A model generated the notes under the pieces. That model was given only the letters and a program-made list of their open reading frames with translations. It had not been told where the DNA came from and searched no databases. Source: Falsiroseomonas selenitidurans (GTDB lineage Bacteria; Pseudomonadota; Alphaproteobacteria; Acetobacterales; Acetobacteraceae). From it: DNA of 64,000 nucleotides. Below, piece after piece: positions 41,515-48,083 of the stretch; within the stretch, counting starts at the first letter, position 1, and every line of letters starts with the position of its first letter. The stretch is taken from positions 90,304 to 154,303 of the forward strand of contig NZ_JAAVNE010000008.1 in assembly GCF_012103215.1 (NCBI RefSeq), written 5' to 3'. Both the position numbers and the translations under genes were made by a program.

Positions 41515-42333
41515 TCAGCCGGCGGCGGGCGCGCAGGCCTGCAGCGAGCCGCCGGCCAGCCCGCGCCGGAAGGCCGCCACGCGCTGCGCGGCGCTGCCAT
41601 GGGTGAAGCTTTCCGGCACCACCTGCCCGCCGCCGCGGCGCTGCAGCCGGTCGTCGCCCACGGCGGCGGCGGCGCCCAGCCCTTCCTCGATGTCGCCTTC
41701 CTCCAGGATGGCGCGCGCATCCTGGGCGCGGCGCGCCCAGGCGCCGGCCAGGCAATCCGCCTGCAGCTCCACCCGCACCTGCGCCGCATTGGACTGCCGG
41801 CCCTGGCCCAGCGCGCCGAGCAGGTTCTGCACATGGTGGCCGACCTCATGCGCGATCACATAGGCGGCGGCGAAGTCGCCGGGCGCGTTCAGCTGGCGCT
41901 GCAGCGCGGCCAGGAACTCCAGGTCGATGTAGACCTGCCGGTCCTGCGGGCAATAGAACGGGCCGACCGTGGCCTCCGCGGTGCCGCAGCCGGTGCGCAC
42001 GGCGCCGCTGAAGAGCACCAGGATCGGCGGCTCGTAGGTCCGGCCGATCTCGCGGAAGGCAGGGGTCCAGACATCCTCGGTTTCCGCCAGCACGCGGCGC
42101 ACGAAGCGCGCGCCGGGGTCCTGCGCCGGCGGGCCCTCCGTCTGCACCTGCGCCGGCCCTGCCCCGCCGGCACCGGACAGGATCACCGCGGGATCGACGC
42201 CGAACAGCAGCGCCAGCACCACCAGCACCACGCCGCCCAGCCCGCCGCCCACCGCGATGCCGCCGCGGCGGATGCCACCGCCACCGCGGCGGTCCTGCAC
42301 ATTGTTGCTTTCCCGCCCGCCGCCCAGCCGCAT
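41515..42333 (-). CDS. ypfJ: Neutral zinc metallopeptidase, YpfJ family
   Basis: A 272-residue single-pass membrane protein of the YpfJ/putative neutral zinc metallopeptidase family. The N-terminal RLGGGRESNNVQDRRGGGG is the family signature, then comes one membrane helix (VGGGLGGVVLVVLALLFG). The zinc motif is YVIAHEVGHHVQNLLG, with the third acidic ligand probably in RVELQADCLAGAW. The C-terminus has VPESFTHGSAAQRVAAFRRG as in relatives. ATG 42333 follows GGAGGG by six bases. The periplasmic substrate is unknown. Confidence 0.92.
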   Translation of the reverse strand: MRLGGGRESNNVQDRRGGGGIRRGGIAVGGGLGGVVLVVLALLFGVDPAVILSGAGGAGPAQVQTEGPPAQDPGARFVRRVLAETEDVWTPAFREIGRTYEPPILVLFSGAVRTGCGTAEATVGPFYCPQDRQVYIDLEFLAALQRQLNAPGDFAAAYVIAHEVGHHVQNLLGALGQGRQSNAAQVRVELQADCLAGAWARRAQDARAILEEGDIEEGLGAAAAVGDDRLQRRGGGQVVPESFTHGSAAQRVAAFRRGLAGGSLQACAPAAG

Positions 42334-42395
42334 CGCCGACCCTCCGTCACGCGATGGCAACGTCCGGCGGTGGATGAAGTTGCGGCGGCCGCCCC

Positions 42396-43127
42396 TCAGC
42401 CGCCGCTGAGCAGCGCGGCCAGGGCCGGCGACAGGCCGAGGCCCGTCCGCCCGGCGGGGGCGGCGAAGCTGCCGGTGCGGGGCTTCGGCAGGTGCAGCGC
42501 CGCCAGCGCCTCGGCCAGCTTCACGGCGCAGGCGATGCCATCCAGCAGCGGTACCGCCGCGCGGTCCTGCAGCCGCGCGGCCAGGCCGGCCAGCGCCGCC
42601 CCGGCCAGCACCACCGAATCGCAGCGTTCCGCCATCGCCGTGGTCGCGGCCAGCACCTGCGCTTCCGCCGCCGCCGGATCGGCGATGGCCTGCTGCGGCG
42701 TCAGCGGCAGGCCGACGACCGCGGCACAGCGCGCCGCCAGGCCGTGCCGGGCCACCAACTCCTCATAGGGCCGGGCCTGGCCGAGCGTCAGCACGCCGAA
42801 TTGCCCGCCGACCAGGCAGGCCGTCAGGCAGGCGGCCTCCGTCATGCCGATCACCGGGCAGGGCATCAACTGCCGCGCGGCGTCCAGCGCCGTGTCGTGG
42901 CTGACCGCCAGGATTGCCGCCTCGATGCCCCCGGCATGCTCGGCCAGCGTCGCCAGGATGGCGTGGCCGGCGATGGCGTTCTCCGCCCGGGTCGAGATCA
43001 CGGTCGGCCCGAAGGCGGGCGTCGCGCCGATGATCTCGGTGGCCGGCGCGGCGGCGTCCCGTGCGGCGGCGACGCAGGCCGCCGTGATCGCCTCGGTGGT
43101 GTTGCCGTTCAGCACCAGGATGCGCAT
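42396..43127 (-). CDS. Hydantoin/aspartate racemase family protein lacking both catalytic cysteines
   Basis: A 243-residue Asp/Glu/hydantoin racemase-like protein. It opens with ILVLNGNTTEAIT, has VIGMTEAACLTA in the middle, and overall matches HyuE-type length. The usual first cysteine (in a CxDDxGL-type loop) is Ser76 in LAVSHDTALDAARQ, and the second (in a GCAG-type loop) is replaced in VVLAGAALAG (residues 172-181). Racemisation by two cysteines is therefore unlikely; it may be an isomerase or decarboxylase variant, or a binding protein. It begins three bases after the stop of the TauD-like gene, so they are cotranscribed. Confidence 0.8.
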   Translation of the reverse strand: MRILVLNGNTTEAITAACVAAARDAAAPATEIIGATPAFGPTVISTRAENAIAGHAILATLAEHAGGIEAAILAVSHDTALDAARQLMPCPVIGMTEAACLTACLVGGQFGVLTLGQARPYEELVARHGLAARCAAVVGLPLTPQQAIADPAAAEAQVLAATTAMAERCDSVVLAGAALAGLAARLQDRAAVPLLDGIACAVKLAEALAALHLPKPRTGSFAAPAGRTGLGLSPALAALLSGG

Positions 43128-43130
43128 GGC

Positions 43131-44234
43131 TCAGCCGCCCACCATGGCAGCGCCGTTGCCAGCGGCCGCCGGACCCTCGCCGAGTGCCAGCAGCCCCTGC
43201 GGCAGGGCGCGGGAGGTCTCCGTCAGCAGCAGCAGCCGGAGCGCCACCCGCATCCCGGCGGCGGGCGTCGGGGCGGCGGGGGCGGGCGGCGCCGGCTCGG
43301 CCTCCACCAGGCTGTCCCGGGCCTCGGGCGTTGGCGGCACGGGGTCGCCAGGCAGGGCTTCCGCCGGTGGCTCCGCCACGCCTTCCGCCCGGCGCTTCCA
43401 GACCTGCAGCGGGTTGAACAGCAGCACGTCGCCGGGCCGCACCTCCATCCGCAGCGCCAGGCCCGGTTCGGCGCAGAGGCTGTCCAGCAGGTCCAGCGCC
43501 TGCACCTGGGCGCCCGTCAGCCGCGGGGTCTCCGGCAGGCGCTGCGCCGCCTCGATGGCATCCCGCGCATAGCGCCCGACGAAGGCGCCGGAGGCGGAGG
43601 AGAACACCGGCAGGTCGCGCACCTGGCCATCCGGCGTCAGATGCGGCAGCGGGCGGTGCAGGATCTCCAGCGCCGCGCGGTCGCGCTTCATCATCTCATT
43701 GTGCACGGTGGCTGCGGCGACCAGCATCGCCGGGTCCACATCCGGCGGCTGCCGCAGCACCAGCAGCGCGACCACATCGGCCGCATCGGCATGGAAGCGC
43801 CAGCGCAGCTTGCCGCCGGCCTGGCTGGTCAGGCGCTGCACCGCCCCTTCCGCCCCCGGCAGCGGCCGGCCGAGATGCACGCCGAGCGCCATCAGCAGCG
43901 CTTCCTCCGCCAGGTTGGCGTCGCTGCGGCCGAGCGCGAGGCCGCGCAGCAGCACGAAGCCGCGGCCGGTATCGAGCCGCGTGGCGGCGTTGCGCAGCAC
44001 CGCGCCGAGGCGGGGCAGCGGCGCCTCGGCGGCCGATTCCGGCGGGCGCCCGCCGAGCGCGGCCAGCGCCTGCTCCAGCTCCGCCGCATCCTCGGCACCG
44101 ACCGGGATCATCCAGTCGGAGGGGCGCAGGTCGGTGGCGCGCCAGGCGGCGGGGCCGGCCTGGGGCACCAGGCGCGGGCGTGGCGCGACCAGCGCGGGGG
44201 AGGGGGCGGAGGAGGGGGGGGGCTTGTCGCTCAT
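43131..44234 (-). CDS. TauD/TfdA-like protein with incomplete iron site
   Basis: A 367-residue protein resembling the branch of TauD-type 2-oxoglutarate/Fe(II) oxygenases with FHTDxxDVVGLL-like motifs. The His-x-Asp part of the iron site is kept: His148 and Asp150 in WRFHADAADVVALLVLR. RGFVLLRGLALGR near residue 110 is also family-like. The distal His region reads LLFNPLQVWKRRAEG with Lys where His is expected, and a long Pro/Ala/Glu-rich insertion follows. Hydroxylase activity is thus doubtful. ATG 44234 (MSDKPPP) is preferred. It leads a two-gene operon with the racemase-like gene, which starts three bases later. Confidence 0.65.
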   Translation of the reverse strand: MSDKPPPSSAPSPALVAPRPRLVPQAGPAAWRATDLRPSDWMIPVGAEDAAELEQALAALGGRPPESAAEAPLPRLGAVLRNAATRLDTGRGFVLLRGLALGRSDANLAEEALLMALGVHLGRPLPGAEGAVQRLTSQAGGKLRWRFHADAADVVALLVLRQPPDVDPAMLVAAATVHNEMMKRDRAALEILHRPLPHLTPDGQVRDLPVFSSASGAFVGRYARDAIEAAQRLPETPRLTGAQVQALDLLDSLCAEPGLALRMEVRPGDVLLFNPLQVWKRRAEGVAEPPAEALPGDPVPPTPEARDSLVEAEPAPPAPAAPTPAAGMRVALRLLLLTETSRALPQGLLALGEGPAAAGNGAAMVGG

Positions 44235-44329
44235 TGCCGCCACACTACCAGCCCGCGCGCCCGCTGCCACATCTTGCCTTGCCGGCCGCCCTGCCCCCAG
44301 GCTGGCGGCAGAGCAGGAGACGCAAGCCG

Positions 44330-45493
44330 ATGGACGCCCCAGCCCCCACCCGCGCGGATTTCGACCCGGCCGGCCTGCCCTTCGACGTGGAGTCGATGCT
44401 GGCCGGGCTGCGCGGCTGGGTGGAATGCGAAAGCCCCACCTTCGACGCCGCGGCGGTGAACCGCATGATGGACCTGGCCGGGCGCGACCTGGCGCTGCTG
44501 GGCGCGCGGGTGGACCGCATCCCGGGCCGCATGGGCTTCGGCGACTGCGTCCGCGCCCGCTTCCCGCATCCGCTGGGGGAGACGGTGCCGGGCATCCTCA
44601 TCCTGGCGCATCTGGACACGGTGCACCCCGTCGGCACCCTGGCGAAGCTGCCCTGGCGGCAGGAGGGCGGGACCTGCCGCGGCCCCGGCATCTTCGACAT
44701 GAAGGGCGGCACCTACCTCGCCATCGACGCCATCCGCCAGATGCACCGCGCCGGCGTGCCGATTCCGCTGCCCGTCACGGTGCTGCTGACCCCGGACGAG
44801 GAGGTGGGCAGCCCCTCCACCCGCGACCTGATCGAGGCCGAGGCCAGCCGCGCCCGCTTCGTGCTGGTACCGGAGCCGGCGCGGCCGGATGGCGGGGTGG
44901 TGACCGGCCGCTACGCCATCGCCCGCTTCAACCTGCGCACCACCGGCCGGCCCAGCCATGCCGGCGCCACGCTGGGCGAGGGCCGCTCCGCGATCCGGGA
45001 GATGTGCCGCCAGGTGCTGGCGATCGAGGCGATGACGACGGAGGACTGCACCTTCTCCGCCGGCGTCATCCGGGGTGGGCAATGGGTGAACTGCGTCGCC
45101 ACGCATTGCGATGCGGAGGTTCTGTCCATGGCCAAGCGGCAGGCGGACCTCGATGCCGGGGTGGCGCGGATGCTGGCGCTCCAGCCGGCCGCGCCCGATG
45201 TGGCGCTGGCGGTGACCCGCGGCGTGACCCGCCCGGTGTGGGAGGCCGATGCCGGCACCATGGCGCTGTATGGGCTGGCACGGCAGGTGGCGCAGGGGCT
45301 GGGCTTCGACATCGCGCACCAATCCTCGGGCGGCGGGTCCGACGGCAATTTCACCGGCGCCATGGGCATCCCGACGCTGGATGGCCTCGGCGTGGCCGGC
45401 GCCGGGGCGCATACGCTGGACGAGCACATCGCCATCGGCAGCCTTGTGCCGCGGGCGCGGCTGTTCGCGGGGATCCTGGCGCGTCTTTCTTGA
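44330..45493 (+). CDS. M20 family metallopeptidase (CPG2-like)
   Basis: A 387-residue zinc amidohydrolase. Ligands in order: LAHLDTVHPV (His), GIFDMKGG (bridging Asp), TPDEEVGS (catalytic Glu pair) and GAGAHTLDEHI (last His). RPSHAGATLGEGRSAI marks the lid domain. ATG 44330 follows AGGAGA by nine bases. No signal peptide. It is a distant paralogue of the peptidase at 4652. Divergent from the TauD-like operon across 95 bases. Likely cleaves an N-acyl amino acid or a small peptide. Confidence 0.93.
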   Translation: MDAPAPTRADFDPAGLPFDVESMLAGLRGWVECESPTFDAAAVNRMMDLAGRDLALLGARVDRIPGRMGFGDCVRARFPHPLGETVPGILILAHLDTVHPVGTLAKLPWRQEGGTCRGPGIFDMKGGTYLAIDAIRQMHRAGVPIPLPVTVLLTPDEEVGSPSTRDLIEAEASRARFVLVPEPARPDGGVVTGRYAIARFNLRTTGRPSHAGATLGEGRSAIREMCRQVLAIEAMTTEDCTFSAGVIRGGQWVNCVATHCDAEVLSMAKRQADLDAGVARMLALQPAAPDVALAVTRGVTRPVWEADAGTMALYGLARQVAQGLGFDIAHQSSGGGSDGNFTGAMGIPTLDGLGVAGAGAHTLDEHIAIGSLVPRARLFAGILARLS

Positions 45494-45553
45494 GATTGGG
45501 CGAGCGTCCCAATTTCTGTTAATCTTCCGCCCAACGGAATGCGGGAGATCGAC

Positions 45554-45805
45554 ATGCGGCACCGGATGGCACTGATGGTGGTTATTGGGCTTGGCCTGCC
45601 GGGCCTGGCGCTGGCGCAGGGGGCGGCGATCAACGGGCCGAACGCGGCCCAGCTGCATGGGCAGAACTGGAACATGCGCCAGGACCTGTCCTCCGCCACG
45701 CCGGCGGATGGCGTGCCGGAGACGCGGACCCAGCGCCTGCGCCGCCAGGCCGCGGAAGCGGCGGCGCGCGAACGGGCGCAGCAGCAGGGCATTCCGCGGC
45801 GCTGA
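45554..45805 (+). CDS. Small exported hypothetical protein
   Basis: An 83-residue protein with a clear signal peptide (MRHRMALMVVIGLGLPGLALAQ) and about 60 mature residues rich in Arg, Gln and Ala, ending in a helix (RLRRQAAEAAARERAQQQGI). ATG 45554 has GGGAG six bases upstream, better than ATG 45539. It follows the M20 peptidase by 60 bases on the same strand. No family recognised. The leader region is unusually AT-rich (CCCAATTTCTGTTAATC), which may mark its own promoter. Confidence 0.7.
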   Translation: MRHRMALMVVIGLGLPGLALAQGAAINGPNAAQLHGQNWNMRQDLSSATPADGVPETRTQRLRRQAAEAAARERAQQQGIPRR

Positions 45806-45868
45806 CCGACCACTGTTCAGCGAGGTGGGGCAGCCGGTTGGGGCGTTCGGCTTGGGAAGCGCGCGCCT

Positions 45869-45892
45869 GCGCCGGCGCCCTGCCGCCGGCGC
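45869..45892. terminator. 9-bp hairpin between convergent genes
   Basis: GCGCCGGCG (45869-45877) pairs with CGCCGGCGC (45884-45892), just before the M15 peptidase stop. Likely bidirectional terminator. Confidence 0.45.
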
Positions 45893-45896
45893 CAGA

Positions 45897-46457
45897 TCAA
45901 ATGTGAAGGCCCGGCAGGTAGGTGGTCTTTCCGCTCTGCTTTTCCTTGACCGCCGTCAGCACCTGCATCCGGTTGCCCGTCGGCACGACGGAACAATGCA
46001 CCCAACCCGAACTCGGCGCCCCCTGGGTGTAGAATTCGAGGATGAGTTGGTCATGGACCAGATTGGCCTTGATCCATCTGCAGATGTCACCATTGGCGAC
46101 CCCCGGGACCTCGAAATCCACGGCCTCGCCCTGCATGTGCTGGGACTTCTTCGACCCGCCGATCTTGGCATTCAGGGCCGGTGAGCGGAAGCCGCTGTTG
46201 ACCGTGACCGGCCGGCCGAATTTCGAGCGCACTTTTTCGAGGATGTAGATGCAGCAGTAGCGAAGCTTCTGGATGGTCTCCGGCGTGACCGGCCAGTTGT
46301 CGATGCTCTTGTGCGAAGTGGCCAGCAATTCCGACAGCCGGAAATGCGGCGTAAGCAGGATGTCCGACTTGGTGCGGATGACCTCCGCGAGTGCCCGTTG
46401 CGAGTAGTCCACGCCATTGTCTCCGCGGCAGAGCGCCTGCCAAGCCATTGCGATCAT
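45897..46457 (-). CDS. M15-family D-Ala-D-Ala carboxypeptidase-like protein (endolysin type)
   Basis: A protein of up to 186 residues with the Peptidase_M15 fold of VanY-like enzymes and phage endolysins. The motif TVNSGFRSPALNAKIGGSKK is followed by SQHMQGEAVDFEV (zinc His and Asp) and a later GWVHCSVV (third His). No signal peptide is seen, as in phage enzymes. The start is uncertain: ATG 46457 has no ribosome site, whereas GTG 46412 has GGAGA at good spacing and would give 171 residues. Five lines counted by hand give about 60% GC, clearly below the neighbours, suggesting recent transfer. No holin or other phage gene is adjacent. Confidence 0.82.
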   Translation of the reverse strand: MIAMAWQALCRGDNGVDYSQRALAEVIRTKSDILLTPHFRLSELLATSHKSIDNWPVTPETIQKLRYCCIYILEKVRSKFGRPVTVNSGFRSPALNAKIGGSKKSQHMQGEAVDFEVPGVANGDICRWIKANLVHDQLILEFYTQGAPSSGWVHCSVVPTGNRMQVLTAVKEKQSGKTTYLPGLHI

Positions 46458-46538
46458 GCACAGGAATTGCTGATACCGCAACGAGATCCGTGGCTGGTAC
46501 GGGGAGCGCGCGGGCACGGAAGTGCCTATACTGCCGCC

Positions 46539-48002
46539 ATGCCGCACATCGCTGTCGCCCGACTCTGGTTCGAGGGGAATTCCTTCTCCCCCACCCCCAC
46601 CGATGCCGCCGCGCTCCGCTCCCGCGAATGGGTGGCGGGGCCAGCGGCGCTCGAGGCCTATGCCGGCACGGCGACGGAACTGGGCGGGCTTGCGGCCTTC
46701 CTCGCGGCGCGGCCGGCCTGGCGCGCCACCATCCTGCGCTGCACTTCCGCCCAGCCTGGCGGCCCGCTGACCCGGGAGGCCTTCGAGGGCTGGCTGGCGG
46801 AGGTGGAGCAGGGGCTGCGGGACGGTGCGCCGTGGGACGGCGTCTACCTCTCCCTGCATGGCGCCTGCGTCGCCGCCGATGAACCGGCGGCGGACCTCGC
46901 CATCATCCGCCGGGTGCGCGCCCTGGTCGGGCCGGACACGCCGCTGACCGCCAGCTTCGACTTCCACGGCAACATGGCGGCCGAGATCGCCACGCTGCTG
47001 GATGGCGCCAGCGTCTACCGCAGCTACCCGCATCTCGACATGGATGCGACGGCGGCCCGCGCCCTGGCGCTGCTGGAACGCCGCATGGCCGGGGAGCGTC
47101 TGCACGGCGCCATCGCCAAGCTGCCGCGCGTGCTGCATTCCTTCCACATGCGCTCCGCCGGCGGCCCGATGGCGGAGGTCTGGGCGGTGGCCGCCGCGCT
47201 CGAATCGCCGGATGTGCCGGAAGCCGCGCCCTTCGGCGGCTTCTCCTGGGGCGACACGCCGCATGCGGGCCCCAGCGGCATGGCCTGGGCCACCACGCCG
47301 GACGCAGCGCGCCAGGCGGCGGCGGCGGTGCGGGACGCCATCGCCACCCGGCTGCCGCGATTCGCGGTGGAACTGCCGGGGCCCGAGGCGGCGCTGGCCA
47401 CGGCGCTGGCCGCCCCGCCCGGCCTGGTGGCGCTGCTGGACCCGGCGGACAACCCGCTGTCCGGCGGCGTGGCGGATACGCCGGACCTGCTGCGCGTGCT
47501 GCTGCAGGCCGGCCCGCCGGTGCCCACCGTCTTCGCCTTCCTGCATGATCCGGACACGGTGGCCGAGGCCGCCGCCGCCGGCCCTGGCGCCAGCCTCGCG
47601 GTGCGCCTCGGCGGGCGCTCCACCCCGGCATTCGGTCCGCCGGTTTCGGCGCAGGCGGTGGTCGAGCGGCTGACCGAGGGGCGCTTCACCAATGAAGGTC
47701 CGATGGAGCGGGGCGCGCCGGTGGATCTCGGCGCCACCGCCGTGCTCCGGCTTTCACCGACGCTGCGCGTCATCCTGACCAGCCGGAAGGAAGCCGCGGT
47801 GGACCCTGGCTTCTTCGCGCTGCACGGCATCGACCTGTCCCGGACCCGGCTGCTGGCCAACAAGGCAAAGAACCACTTCCGGGCGGCCTACGCCGAACGC
47901 TGTGCCGCCATCGTCGAATGCGACTGCCCTGGCCCGGCGGCGCTGGACCTGGCGGGGCTGCCCTTCCGGCACGTGCCGGTGTCCTGGCGCGTCAGGATTT
48001 AG
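46539..48002 (+). CDS. M81 family metallopeptidase (MlrC-like)
   Basis: A 487-residue protein of the MlrC family, named for cleavage of linearised microcystin, though most members probably act on other small peptides or imides. The N-terminus HIAVARLWFEGNSFSPTPT is typical. Likely metal ligands are in ASFDFHGNMAAE and SYPHLDMDATAA; the C-terminal domain has the family block VALLDPADNPLSGG and the closing NKAKNHFRAAY. Length matches the family (about 490). ATG 46539 lies just before the conserved start. No signal peptide. It is divergent from the lower-GC M15 gene. Confidence 0.92.
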   Translation: MPHIAVARLWFEGNSFSPTPTDAAALRSREWVAGPAALEAYAGTATELGGLAAFLAARPAWRATILRCTSAQPGGPLTREAFEGWLAEVEQGLRDGAPWDGVYLSLHGACVAADEPAADLAIIRRVRALVGPDTPLTASFDFHGNMAAEIATLLDGASVYRSYPHLDMDATAARALALLERRMAGERLHGAIAKLPRVLHSFHMRSAGGPMAEVWAVAAALESPDVPEAAPFGGFSWGDTPHAGPSGMAWATTPDAARQAAAAVRDAIATRLPRFAVELPGPEAALATALAAPPGLVALLDPADNPLSGGVADTPDLLRVLLQAGPPVPTVFAFLHDPDTVAEAAAAGPGASLAVRLGGRSTPAFGPPVSAQAVVERLTEGRFTNEGPMERGAPVDLGATAVLRLSPTLRVILTSRKEAAVDPGFFALHGIDLSRTRLLANKAKNHFRAAYAERCAAIVECDCPGPAALDLAGLPFRHVPVSWRVRI

Positions 48003-48083
48003 AATCGTCACCGATTCAGTGCGTTGACCTCACGAATCGCGACGTGACATGAAGGGTTGCGTCGGGGCGAATCGGGGGATGGC

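Noticed and set aside
45554..46457. Prophage remnant around the M15 peptidase
   Set aside because: Only one phage-like gene is present; flanking genes are chromosomal metabolic genes, with no integrase, holin or attachment repeats seen.
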